Source: Taenia hydatigena
Lineage: Eukaryota; Platyhelminthes; Cestoda; Cyclophyllidea; Taeniidae
Direction of reading: 5' to 3'
NCBI GenBank assembly: GCA_036345935.2
Contig: JADWOT020000001.1
Span: forward strand, 29,579,062-29,643,061
DNA length: 64,000 nt
Shown here: positions 23,971 to 35,400 of the stretch, in pieces
Layout: the number at the start of each line of letters is the position of its first letter
Position numbering within the stretch: position 1 is the stretch's first letter
The notes under the pieces: generated by a model
Databases searched by the model: none
Told to the model about the DNA's origin: nothing
What the model saw: the letters and a program-made list of their open reading frames with translations, nothing else
Program-made: the position numbers and the translations under genes

Positions 23971-25925
23971 ATCGCTACATTATGACATTGGTTAACAAAG
24001 GGAGGAGATTCTGCTCCATGTCATTGTTCGGATGTGCTAATAACATTCACTTCCTCTCACTTGCCGAGATTTCAAGATGGATTTTGCGGATGTTTGACAA
24101 TAGATTCCACTTCCCACTTTAGTCTTCTGTAAAACTAGCTGAGAATACAAGGACTTTAGGGGTGTTTAGTAAATTGAGGGGGCCACACCTCCTCCTTTAG
24201 TCCGAAGCATATGCCAGAGTCTCAGATGATGGAAGCTGAGTGCTCTTTTCATTGTGGCGAGGTGTGATTAACGAGTGATCTTTAACCTCCTGTGCGGGTT
24301 GACTGCAATCCCACTCCTCTATAGGGAGCTGAGTACGCCTCTCAAGTGGGGCGAGTAAGGAAGGCGAACATTTAGGCTTGTAGTTCACCTTGGGACAGAA
24401 TCAGACGTACCAGCATATGGTGTAATATGTAAAGCTGGCGTAGATGTGTACAACCTTTCCGAAGGTTAGTTAGAGTTGTCTGAAATCAACAATTTCTCTG
24501 CGACAGAGTCATGTCATCTTCGCCTGGGTGATCGATGTGCCAGCCATGTAGCCACATGTATATGTGGGACAACGAATTCGTCTGTCCATCAGTCAGCTCG
24601 CTAGTTTACTTGCACGGAAGGACAGGTGTGTATGCGGCTCGTGCCTGAAGTGATTAGACTGTGGAAAGGAGACTGCACCAAGGCTGGAATGTTCCTTGCT
24701 GAGTGCGGTGCGTTTTATGTGGCACACGTAGTTTTCCGTCTTTAGTAAAAGAGGAAAGATAGGCAGATGCATAGAAGTTGCTTCACATTCTACAGCTTCT
24801 TTTAAATCAAAGCCCATTTTCTTAGCTCTCATTTGAGCATTCAACAGCATTTACATTCAGGGCACTCATACTGCTCATCTTCATCTCTTCTAATTATCCA
24901 CTGCTTATTTATCTTCTAACCCGTTAGAGTAAACCAGCTATCACGTTAATCAACTATCACAAGCAGTGCCAAAACTGGCAGATCTACTTGACAGATGGAA
25001 GCGTGTCTGTACTCATCAACTCTCTATCAGTTGCAGCAGTCTCAGCGACGGTGACGATGAACACAGGAGCCTGACATCTTACTAGCGCTTGTTCCTCAAC
25101 AAGCCTCAATTACCTCCACGGTGGCCATCATCGTGGTAGTGGCCACCATTATCAGAGAGTTTGCCAATTTTCCGAGATGTGGCTTCGAAGATTTGACACC
25201 AGATGCTGTTCGGTGCTAATTTTACGGGTGTAGGTTAAATTAAAAGCATGGCATTACGTGCTTATTCAGTCCAAAGCTTAGCTTTAGCAAAAGAAGTGTT
25301 GTTAGATGACAGAAATTTGGTTCAATCAAATCTTAGCACTGAAGCAGATGACAAAGACTCAATCAAACTCGAGAAGTCGTCAGCAAGATAACGATTTGTA
25401 GAGTAGCACTAAATCTTGTGGCCATCCATTTAGTGAATGTAATAATCCCATGCATTTAAATCTACGCGTCATCCCATTTTCTCTCATGTCTCTTCTTTGA
25501 CCATTTGCTCTCCTCATCCCAGCCTATCGCTCGCTCTCACAACATGACCACCAAATACATCTTAAATTTAACAAAGAGTTGAAAGGAGGCTTTTATTAAG
25601 CATAGCATCATTAGCTGGATTCGTTACATTCGATCCATGCTCGCAACAGCGGCTCACATCGCCTTCCTGACCACTCGCTGCCAAGCAATGAGCCAACCAC
25701 ATCGCTATTCTCACGTTTCGGTGAAGTGAGGACATTGTCAAAAGGATGTTGCTTTGCGTTTTGTCCTCCCTAAGTGGACGTCGCACTGTTTAAACGATAC
25801 AATGCATTCAAGTTCGGTTTATCAGGTCCATTCTCTTTTTCGCAATCTGAGCTCATTGTCGAATACCATCAATTTTGCCGTAAAACAGCAACATGAACGC
25901 AAGCGCAAGTTTCAAAAATCTGATA
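23971..25925. other. Unassigned
   Basis: No supported gene or repeat. Short frames on both strands lack splice signals and relatives. Confidence 0.5.
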
Positions 25926-26012
25926 TAAAATTCTTACCTACCTTCTACTTTGATTATCTTTACAACTTTTTACCATGAAGATAATCAAAGTAGAAGGATA
26001 GGAAGAATTTTA
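25926..26012. other. Long near-perfect hairpin
   Basis: Two 35-base arms (25926-25960 and 25978-26012) are reverse complements with 33 of 35 positions paired, separated by a 17-base loop. The stem contains CTTCTACTTTGATTATCTT on one side. The 87-nt length and the loop would fit a small-RNA precursor, or a recent inverted duplication. Nothing else in the window shares the arm sequence. Confidence 0.85.
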
Positions 26013-26910
26013 CCTCAGATCTTGAGACTATCATCTGCGTTTGTGTTGATGTTTAGCTACAATATCTCCTAGTTCTTCGGATATACTCATCCATCAATTC
26101 TAAGCCACCAAGGCCTAGAGGGGTGACATCAACGCCTCCAGAGAACGTAGACACTGTAATGGGGTAAGCAGCGATAGGAACTAATCAGTTGAGCAGTTGG
26201 TAGGTCAGGTAGATGGTCTGGTCAAACGAGAATAAAGGAACTCATCGGATGGTGGCCTGAAGACAGAGGCACTGTTACCCACATAACGAATGAGTCAAGG
26301 TGCAACTAGGTGAATAAGAGCTGCCAAGGAAACCGGACAGCGGCTAAGGCGCCTACATATGAGTTCATGTTTTGGGCGGTTTCTACTGAGCGTATTGATG
26401 GCTACCGATTGCTCTTGACCTGTGAGCAATTGTCGGAAGACTTAGAGTTCGCTAGGATTCCAAGAACCCATAACACCTTGCCTTCCTGAATCCAATCAAT
26501 GCTGTTGCTTCCCTTATTCCGGTAGGTATATTCTTGATAATATGGATGCCAATGAGCCACCAAGAGTAAAAGTAACAGAGAAAAACCTAAAGGCTTTTTC
26601 GGTGGACGTCTTCTCGCATGCCAATGAAGAGCACGTGGAGGCTACTGTAACTCACGACGGTTTCACTGATGTTTAGAGACTGTCTCGGTTCTCAGTTCTT
26701 ATTTGTCAAGAGTCCTGTGTTTCGTCTGTGAGATCCTTTAAGCGATATCCAGCCTCCCACAGCATATTGTTGTGAACAACAATTGACACGCTTCCCAAAT
26801 TGCTTCATGCTAGTGTTGCAGCCAGCGGGAGGATTGACTAGGAAGCGAGCTTGATAAATAGCTGACCAACCAGCATTCATGATTGGTTCCTGGTTTCACT
26901 TTACTCCTCC
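26013..26910. other. Unassigned
   Basis: No supported gene. The minus frame at 26692-26880 is not shared with related copies. Confidence 0.5.
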
Positions 26911-26914
26911 AAAA

Positions 26915-27230
26915 CCAGTAGTTTGAGTGCAGGCAGAGCACATTCTACATTACTGATGACATGAACGAGGTTGAGTGGTGAGAATAATGCACGCTCACAG
27001 AAGGACAAATGCTATCGCGCAGTGGAAGATTCGCTGACACGCACGCTTCTCCGCCGATTTTAACCTGATTGACTGCTGCGTCACTTGGCAAAAGAGAGTT
27101 CGTCAGCCGCTTCATTACATCGGTGCATCCGCGATATATATACTTGAGTAAGCAGTCCTCAATGTTAGACGAGAAGTGTTCGACGAACACGCTTCATGCT
27201 ACGGAACCGTCGTCATCTGCCTTCGATAGA
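26915..27230 (-). repeat. T-M unit (minus) with intact T frame
   Basis: The T part reads SVFVEHF-SSNIEDCLLKYI then GCTDVMKRL on the minus strand. It contains GTTCGTCGAAC and TATATATA in the usual positions. The M part reads HSTSFMSSVM. The frame from 27190 to 26945 is open for 81 codons but starts inside the T core, so it is a repeat remnant and not an independent gene. Confidence 0.6.
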
Positions 27231-28637
27231 GAAGAGTACTTATCAAATCAGCGCAACTCTCGTCGCTCTGCTCTGTTTATTGTGCCACCAATAAAGAGCG
27301 CTTGCTTCTTGCTCTCAGTCCACTTGTAACAAGGAAAGCAAGGCGGTCCTAATCCTCCTACAATCATTCACCCTCACGAGAACCTAGTTCGTTCTGAGTC
27401 GTCATTATTGGGATGTGGTACCACTGAGTACCACCTCTGTCACAATTGATGACTGCCTAGTCACGAAACACGAGGCGCTTGCATACCTGCATTCCTCTCA
27501 CGTGGTGACCGCAGTAGTTTGGGTCCGATCTAGTGCATGACCAACTTTTCCTTTTGAGTGTTTGCCTAAAGTTAACATCTTGACATATGTGCTTCATGTC
27601 TGTGAAAATAGCATTGAAAGGCAAAAAACTGTCTGGATTCTTTTGTGTGACGATAATCGGTCTATCAAGCTGCGTCAGTACAAATAATGTCTGCTCGTTG
27701 CCCGATTTCACTCTACCCTTTCTAAGGGAGTGAAGGTCGAGTCTGTCACACATTTCTATGGATTTGCTTGTTTGTTCACGCCTTCATGCCCATACCCAAA
27801 GATTGCCGACCACAAAGGACCATTCCTCCATCCTTCCTCGTTGCAGCTTTTGTTTACCTAAAACGAGTGAATTTAGAGCAGACAGCTTCTCGTCCAACAT
27901 TAAGGACTACTTCGTCAAGCACATTTAGTGCAAATGTGCCGGTGTGCCGAAAAGGCTTCCGATTTGTCAACGTTAGTAAATGGTTCGGTGACAAAGTGCC
28001 AACTCAGAGCTAAAAGGAGTGGTGGAAAGCTTTGATAAATCCACCTTTCCTTCACCCCATTCCCTTGCATTTTGGCACGATAGTTTGATTTAAATATAGC
28101 TTTTTGCTACATCCAGTTCTCACTTTTGCCACCCACTTGAGCAGAATCGGGTGAAAGGTATTGACGCCAACACTGGTGGTTCCCATAATCACCAGTGAGT
28201 GAGAGGTGAGGCATGGTGGCAGTACCTGTAGCCACAATCACGAACTACTGGTCCACTAGTCAACGAGGGCGATGTAGTATCAACTGATTGCAGGTACAAA
28301 TGTCTGTGGTGATGTCCTCATGCCGAGGTTGACAATGATGACACAAAATGCGGGTCAACACGCCAAATGAGTTACCCTCGCTGTTGGAGGCCTGACATAG
28401 GTTAGGTCACGGGTTGATCACTAATGCGTCAAGTGGGAGAGGTGATGGCTAGTGGAGTGTGCGATCGTCTCCAGCATTCAAGGCATTCATGAAATCAGAT
28501 AGCGACAAAAATTGCAGCACTGCTAACCCCTGACCGCATTTTGTCCAACCACATGAAGAGGGTTTGTTCCCCTCCTAGTGACGATTACCAGGACTCAAAT
28601 GCGGCATCGCACAGAAACTAAAGTCTGAATCTATAAA

Positions 28638-28854
28638 TTGAGGATTGAGTGCATTGACATGAGAGGACTGATAGATGGGGAGACGACGATACAAATGGTG
28701 CCAAATAAAGGGTCTTTAGGCACAAGCAACCTCTCGACAAAGAAGATAAATCGTACAAAATTTAAAGATGTTCGCAGTTTAAGCGATCTGCTTTGGCTGT
28801 CCTCGCTCCAAGCGAGTGAAGGACAACGAGCGTGAGATAAACTTTGGCTTTCAT
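28638..28854 (-). pseudogene. Broken copy of secreted-protein-like start
   Basis: On the minus strand an ATG at 28854 opens MKAKVYLTLVVLHSLG followed by ARTAKA, a textbook signal-peptide pattern (basic start, hydrophobic core, small residues before a predicted cut). It reaches a stop at codon 31. The copy at 60276-60515 reads MNAKVYLALIVLYSLG and stays open for 79 codons. Between the two the changes are mostly conservative (T/A, V/I, H/Y, K/R) or silent. On the plus strand the same DNA is also open here (66 codons, with SNLSTKK) but broken in the 60-kb copy. Which strand, if either, was coding is unresolved. Confidence 0.4.
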
Positions 28855-28966
28855 CTCCCCTCACTTGACTACCCTTTCCTTAAAGCGCGTATGGTGCGTG
28901 CATTTTAATGACTTTCTCTGTCTTTGGTGGCGTGATGAACGAGGTAGCGTGAAGGGACTAGGCACG

Positions 28967-28986
28967 TTGCTGCTGCTGCTGCTGCA
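28967..28986. repeat. (TGC)n microsatellite
   Basis: Six to seven TGC units. The aligned site at about 60630-60645 has no such run, so the expansion is specific to this copy. Confidence 0.8.
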
Positions 28987-29110
28987 AGGCAGGGGGAGGC
29001 GCCCACGCCACTCAGTTGGCCTCACAGGCCATATTTACGGGTGAACCATTTTCTGACGTTACGACACTATCAGCTAATAGGCGAAAATATGGAGGGGCTA
29101 CTGAGATTGG

Positions 29111-30119
29111 ATCAGGTTCTTAAAGAGGAAACTTGTCCTCCAGGACGAGCTGACAAGAGACACACGTTTGACTGACAGCAAGATCAAATCACCACATGCA
29201 TTAACTGAGGGCAAGAATCTGCTTTCACGTTGGGAATCACTTGGATTGTTCCTTGTCGTGTGAGAGATAATTGGATCTACTTCCATCCCACCTGCCGAGT
29301 TGCCGAATTTATTTTGGGCCAGTTGGCATTAAATTCCACTTCTCTCTACTTTAATAGTAGTTAAGTCGTTTGCATAGCCTTTTGGCTTCATGTTGACACT
29401 TAGCCTAGGGATGATGCCCGATCAAAGCTGTTGGTTAGTTGATGGGCCATTCAGTCGTTCTACAGCTTGGACAATAACTATTCAAGTTCAATTCTAGCTG
29501 ACTCATTAGGTAGCAGAGTGTGGAGGGTCGAAGGTACCTAGTAAGTAGCCAACTGAGGTGTGTAATGAGCTTTTCATTAACCAGACCGCTAAGTAGTCGA
29601 TTAACTGGGAGCCACAGTGGCATCAAATTGTCGCATCTTAAACATGACCAACCTTTCGGTTTGATGGTCTTTTCACTGATCCCAGAATCAAAGACACGAT
29701 GCCATGGTTGTTGACACGTTAACGTACCAAGGGGTTCATCCCATTAGGGATTTCGGGTTGTTGTATAGCAGCTTGGTCAGTAAATGAGTCAGATGGCAAG
29801 TCATTCACTACCACTGAATTTGGTCGAAAACATAGGTTTTCGTTACAAAACACCTTTGCAAACACAAACAAAAGTTTCGAAATTTCTGGTTAGGTTCTGA
29901 CCCACGCTTGATTACCTTTATAAATCCCAATTGCAAACATACCGCTTTTTCGGTCCTCTGGCTTACACATCCACCAAATCTGAGCCATTCAGCTACAAGG
30001 ATTCGCCTCATTATTAGGATCTTCGTTATCTTCATTACGCTGTCACATTCATCGTGTTATTAGCGACAGGGAATGACTCCTACAAACCTATTCACCCACT
30101 ATGACGTCATTTCCTTAAA
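29111..30119. other. Unassigned
   Basis: No supported gene. Frames at 29435-29714 on the two strands are complements of each other. Confidence 0.5.
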
Positions 30120-30345
30120 AGAAGTAGATTAATGCATGTAAGTGTCATCCACTTTCATTGGTAACATCATGAGTGGAGAAGGATGATGAGGATTAACCCT
30201 TTCGTCATTTTATCACTTGAGATGGTTCTCCGGCCACTTCGTCATATCGACACACTTACTATACACCAAAACTAGGCAAGAGGCGTTCGGCGAAAACGCA
30301 TCTCGCTACGGAACCGTTGTCATCTACCCTCGGGGGAGAAGGCTA
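30120..30345 (-). repeat. T-M unit (minus), diverged
   Basis: On the minus strand it reads VDDNGSVARCVFAERLL, then stops appear. It keeps CGTTTTCGCCGAACG but the TATA stretch has become GTATAGTAAG. The M part is reduced to CATCACTCATGATG-like remnants. The most decayed of the T-M units listed. Confidence 0.5.
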
Positions 30346-30439
30346 CTCACTAATCCAGCATAACCCTCATCACTCTGCTCCATTCATTGCAACACCTATG
30401 AAGAGCGCTCGCTGCCTGCACTCACTGAATGATTCAGGT

Positions 30440-31315
30440 TGCTTGGTAGCTAGAGATCTGGCCATTAAGTAGGTTGTGGACAGAAGCAATTTGCAGCGTA
30501 GAGGATAGCATTGCTAAAATTGCTGTGGGGGACAGCCTCTCTTTCGACTGCAATCCGATTCCATGAAGGCTTTGAATGCTGGAGGCAATCGCATGCTCCA
30601 CTCGGCATTACTTCCTCTACTTGGTGGATTGCTGGCTAACTTGAAACGTAGCCTCTCTTACCCTCACCAACAATCGTGACCCATTTGACATGTCAAATGG
30701 ATGTGCCATAGTCATAGCTGCTGCAGTAGAGATGGCAGTTCTGTCAAAATTAGTCGACCTAACCTAAGTTTTAAGGAATTCAGTGTCATAGTAACACAGA
30801 CGCCTGGCGGTTAATGTGGCCAAATGAGTGTCAGGCAGCAGATGACACACCTCTCAGACTGCTTGATGCTGGTATTGTAGCTAGAGAGGGAATCAATTGT
30901 GTTCGTTTTGGATAAGTTGCAAGGCAGTCAGTACAGGTGCAGATTCGTCATGAGCAAAAGAAAATACACACACACACTCGTCTTTGAACACTTGGTTGCC
31001 CGCTTTACCAAAGCCAACCACCGCACGAAACGGTGCTGAGGCAGCAGAAATGTCAATCAGACAAGCAATCGGGCGTCTTGGAAAGGAGCGCCATTTCGGT
31101 CATGCATACGCTGAATGAAAGTTAAAAGTCACTGATAGATTAATCTAATGACTTTAGTAGAACAATCAGAAACTGCAATTACTTTAGTCTTAAAAGTTAT
31201 TCTGTTAAATTTTACATGGACACTTTCCATTTTTAAATTAACTTTCGTGATAAGTGTTACAAAATTTGCCATTTAAATGCAAATAAACAGGAAATAGTAG
31301 AACTGTATTAGGTCC
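30440..31315. other. Unassigned
   Basis: No supported gene. The part after 31130 is AT-rich with TTTAAATTAA-like runs. Confidence 0.5.
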
Positions 31316-31319
31316 CTGA

Positions 31320-32300
31320 AGGGAAACGTTATCGTCATTGTCCGTGGTACCCGTGGCTAGAGAGCTGTCACTGAAATGAACCAAGTGTGGAGCGTTTAAG
31401 ATCTAGGTTAACCACCAATTATCTTTGTTATTGAGACGTGGCAGATGTGTTACAGTGCACGAGGGTCCACTCGTGCTCCTCAGTGCATCCGAAGAAAAAA
31501 CCCAAATGCTAAAATTTGATCCATCCATTTGGCCTTTTATTCCTCCTATCAGGAGGAGGAGGAGACTACAAAACTGAGAGGAGGGGTAATGAGTTGCAGA
31601 TTATATTAAAACTAGGAATTACGGACCTACAATTCCCACTCTATGAGTGTGCGACTGTAGACTCTGACCTCTCTCCCCTTTCTCATAATTCTGCCTCTAG
31701 ACCAACACCTTGTACATTCGAGTGGATCATCTCATCGCACCTCTTTGGCCATTACATTCCTTCTCTGCCCTGGTCGCATTATTCTTGGACATGCTGATCT
31801 ACACGGGCAGTAAGGCTTGCTCTACTTGCAAATGAATTAGCCAAATTTTTGTCCTTTGTTAAATCCTGTCCTCTAACAAATGCATTGAAGTGTGTGGCAT
31901 TCTCAGCTTTCTTCGTCCCAAAACGAGTGAGTGAGAGGGCAGAGAGAGTCTGCTTCTTAATCGAAGGCAGGTGAAGACAGTTCCACATTAAGATGCCTGT
32001 TCGTCGAACGCTTCTCGGCTAGCATTGAGAACTACTTAGTCCAGCGCATATATATAGCAAATGTGCAGATGTAAAAAAGCGGCTGTGAAGGTTGTTAATC
32101 TGGCCCTTTAGATCAGCGGAGCTGGACATGTGCATGAATCTCGGCATCCACGTAGCAGCACTTATCACAGAGGCAGCAACGAAGCAGTGACATCGCCGAG
32201 CCTTCTCTTAGCGTCCTTCATCCTCATCAAGCTACCTCGTTACTCACTCAACTAGTAATGGAGAATGTCGCCTACCTATGCTCGATCTGCTGGTTCTGAA
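31320..32300 (+). repeat. Family module with T-M unit (plus)
   Basis: The part 31320-31380 and then 31795-32300 follow 60780-61343 in order (GGCTAGAGAG, then CAGTAAGGCTTGC, CAAATGAA, CATTGAA-TGTGTG, then T-M). The T core at 31995-32090 reads LFVERFSASIENYLVQRIYI and includes GTTCGTCGAAC and CGCATATATATAG. The M segment reads AEPSLSVLHPHQATSLLTQL followed by VMENVAYL. About 0.4 kb at 31380-31795 is absent from the 61-kb locus and holds the hairpin copy at 31455-31478. Confidence 0.6.
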
Positions 32301-32344
32301 AAAGCGACGGCTAAGTGGAACATGATGAACGCCGAATTTATTGC

Positions 32345-33000
32345 AACATGTCAACCAAACAAACTCAAGGCGCAATCAAAGCATCAATTTTGTCTTCCCT
32401 TACCACGATTAGCCTCCTGTTAAGGTTGGCCTTAACCGACAGCACGAAGAGTGGAATGGCCTAACGGAAATCCACATTCCACATGCCTATTCACCACAGA
32501 ATTTGAGGCTAACAAAATGGACGCACTCAACTTCTAGCTGCAGCTGTTTCTCAGTCAAAGCCAATTTGAGCATCTGCGCGCAGACGATGTCGAGAAAAGT
32601 GACCAAGCAGAAAAAACAATGCGCCACCTTCATTTTGCCGAACAGATCAATGACCAAGGAAAATAATTCTCGTACCCTCTCCTGCGTTGCTTGAATCGAG
32701 AGGCTGACCTATTCTAATAAATTATTGCATAACCTTTTACAGCAGTCAGTACATCCTGCTCGAATTCGCTCTGGGTGAGAAATGGCTGCAACAAAACTTG
32801 AGCCTTGCCGATTAGCCAGCCTGAATTTTGTGGCGAATGGACGTGCGCAATGTGGATTGAGGTTGACCTTTCTGCCCTCTGTGCTGCTGTAGACATCAAC
32901 CTGCTGATGAGGATATGCCTGGTAAGAAAGCACGAACTTAATGCTTTTATTACGCCTTGAATTAGTTGGATCGGTAGTAGCTTTAGGTGGTCGACTTGTA
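32345..33000. repeat. Foldback unit 2 (inverted arms)
   Basis: About 32345-32600 (+) aligns with the reverse complement of about 32740-33000, with a spacer of about 140 bases. Both arms share a CAAGGCG-AAT leader, TTACCA, CAGCACGAAG/CAGCACAGAG, AATCCACATT and the in-frame FLSQSQFEHLRAD / PFLTQSEFEQDVLTA peptide. It is flanked on both sides by T-M units, as is unit 1 at 18.1-18.7 kb. Confidence 0.65.
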
Positions 33001-33009
33001 TACACCTTA

Positions 33010-34470
33010 TTCAACGACAGTTCGGCAGCCGGAGACGTGTTCGACAAACGCTTCTCGTCTAATTTCCAGGACTAATTAGTCAGGCATTCATAATGCAAAC
33101 GCGTCGACCTGACGAAGCGGCTAGATATTCGTCCCCATAAATGACGCTGTGATCGCTCTGGTCATGGAATTCGGCGGAGTGTTGCAGCAGCGTTGTTCAG
33201 AGATAGCGGTGGAGCAACAGCACCGGTCCCCAGCACCCCACCTCATTACTCATATGACCAATGATAAAAATACTGATACCCACCTGCATTCAATCTACTC
33301 TTTTCGTTCTACGGCACACCTTTGCGAATGTATCGACACACAGCTGCTGACATTGCAACAGCCTCATATTTCGTGGGAGCCATCTCTCAGTCGATGTGGA
33401 TCGAGAACGTTCACATGTGACGTCTGCAGTCATGGTGTGTCTCCTTCCTTTCTGCATCCATTGGTGGTCCCATCACTAAACGAGTGATGTCTGCATAACT
33501 TGCCTACTTGGACAGGCAGGTGCGTTTTACCCTTTGCCCGTTACCGCTAAGGTTTCCTTTGTGGTTCCTTGGTTCCAGGGCGGATTGCGGCTTTGAGAAG
33601 TTTTAGAACTCTATGAACTTCGTCCTTGCAATTATCTAGCGAGTTTCACCGTTCCATGTCAATGCGTACACTTCATGCATTGGTGGTATAATCGGACGTG
33701 TCCTTTCAACCCAAGCGAGTTCTCGTAGACTTCGCAGTCTTAAGGATCCACCAGACCCAGAAGAGACAGAGGAGAGCAAGTATAATAAAAGCTTTTCCAC
33801 CCCACTACTCGCCAATAAAGAAAGTCCGAGCTTTCGTCTGCAAGATTTCTGTACGTTGTGTATTTTGACAATGCCCTAAGTAGCATCAACCGCAGCTTTC
33901 GTCTCTCCTTGTTGACCTCCACACCCTTGTAATGAGCGGAGTTGGAGCATATAGCCCACAATTTCTTACACGTTCCATGTGTTTGGGTCCAACACACTTG
34001 GTTGATTGCTTCGGTGACTTGGCGATGACTCTGCTGGGGGATGAATTAGTCTGCGCAGCTTTCTTCTGCACCTACTTGGTCTTTGCACTGGTAAATTGAT
34101 GCTGCAATGCAGTCTACGTGGGGACATGGTGACAGTATGCCAATGCCAATTTACAGTCTTGGATAATGTATTTTGCTCCTTTTTCTGCTGTGTGGTTGCT
34201 CGTGCTCCTTACCTTCTATCCTCCTTCACTCTGGCATAGCCGTATGATTCAAATAAAGTGTAGGACACATCAAGTGCTCACTTTTATTACTCGCTTTGAG
34301 AAGCATCGTGTAGAAGGGATTGAAAATTAGCAGTGGTGCTTTGGAGGTGAGTAGATGAGTAGGTGTGAGGGACGCGATAGTCACCTGTAGGAGGTGGTGG
34401 TCAGGATTTATCGAATAAGCAAGAAGAGGAACACTAAGCGGTTTGCAAAGTCAACTAGAATTGCCATTCT
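33010..34470 (+). repeat. Long form of the T-M family, copy A
   Basis: About 1.46 kb on the plus strand. The T module (33010-33115) reads DSSAAGDVFDKRFSSNFQD. The M segment reads DTHLHSIYSF. Then come CIDTQLLTLQQP, SIGGPITKRVMSA, LAYLDRQVRF, and RRLRSLKD with EETEESKYNKSF (33725-33790). The CFGDLAMTLLGDELVCAAFF segment (34009-34068) is followed by CTYLVFALVN and a stop. The 3' end carries CTTCACTCTGGCATAG and GTGAGGGACGCGATAGTCA as in copy D. Stops break the frame in several places. Confidence 0.6.
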
Positions 34471-34499
34471 GCACACGAGACGTCTCCTCTTAAGTCAAC

Positions 34500-34610
34500 T
34501 TAACTTCTTAGCATCGAACCTTGATGTCCTCACATCAAGATTGGCAACGCTGACCACCTTGAGATCACGTTTTATTCACACAACAGGGAGGTACTCCGAA
34601 TTCCAATGCT
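34500..34610 (-). repeat. Fragment shared with 12.1 kb
   Basis: The reverse complement reads CCCTGTTGTGTG, then AAGGTGGTCAGC, TTGCCAATC and GATGT-AGGACATC, matching 12108-12176. It is part of the mosaic family. Confidence 0.55.
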
Positions 34611-35193
34611 GCAATGATCTGGATTCCACTTTGACTTGTGTGGTGTATCTAAAAGAGAAACCTTCAAAGTGCTCTAACTTTCGACTGCTTTAGCCCTTGA
34701 ATAAGGTCACAGAAATGATGTCAATGGTGAGCTAAGCTATGGCGATTAACCAGGCATCAAACCTGCATGAGTGTTAAAAAAGAGTTGAACGAGGATAAAG
34801 TCATTCAGCACTGCCGTCAGTTGTTGCATTTTTCACCTAAAAGCAACTTGGATGGCTCACTTACATCTAATGTTGCGCTTGCTGCTCGAAACCAGTAAAT
34901 GGATGTGCAGTTTGCGCTCTCCGTGTGACTTGGAGTAAACTTGCTGACACAGCGATGGGGCTTCCTGCAGTAGCGATCATTTTGACTGGGAGTGGTACTG
35001 ACGAGAACGACATCCTTTGATTGCTGGCAGCCAAACTTCCAATGCAGCATAGAGAAATTCACCCTAAAACGCTTTATTCTTACTGTAAACGGCTTGTCTA
35101 AATGTGAGAAAAGGAGACTATGGCGCAAACTGGATCTGTCTTTTAATGAAGCCGTTTCCACGTCAGGATTGGAGCTGTTGTTTTGATGGATAA

Positions 35194-35400
35194 TTTGCTG
35201 ATTGCCTCTCTGAGGATCTGGAAAAAGTTTTACCCGAAAGCGCCTTTACAGTGGAAGAAGACGTAATAGTTACCTCACTGACTGTTGCCAAAGACGTGTT
35301 GTATGAGAGTGATTTGGAGCTCATTCGCGAATGGGTCGATTTTGTCAGGACCATGGGGAACATGCGCACCGTTTGCAGAAACTGGATTGGTATGCTTTAG
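35194..35400 (+). pseudogene. Coding remnant related to 62.5-kb frame
   Basis: The plus frame reads LSEDLEKVLPESAFTVEEDV, then IVTSLTVAKDVLYESDLELI and ends at a stop (35398-35400). It aligns residue by residue with the 62505-62804 frame (SEGYIAVEGDAMVTALAVAK then EVLFEKDLD). Many differences fall at third codon positions, which is good evidence that this segment once coded for protein. Upstream alignment continues in a different frame (MDNLLIASL against ENGLPFCEA), indicating a one-base shift. Either this is a decayed copy or an exon whose neighbours are lost. A possible donor (GTATGC) follows at about 35390. Function unknown. Confidence 0.5.

Larger units (their letters stand above)
27500..29110 (+). 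repeat. 1.6-kb module, direct copy of 59.17-60.79 kb
   Basis: Aligns end to end with 59165-60790 in the same orientation, with about one difference per six to eight bases and small indels. It includes a shortened T module at 27880-27960 (SFSSNIKDYFVKHI) in which the segment between an acidic leader and the core is deleted in both copies. A coding-like segment lies at 28638-28854, described separately. This copy is separated from the next family module (31.3 kb) by 2.2 kb that the 60-kb locus does not have at that point. Confidence 0.7.
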
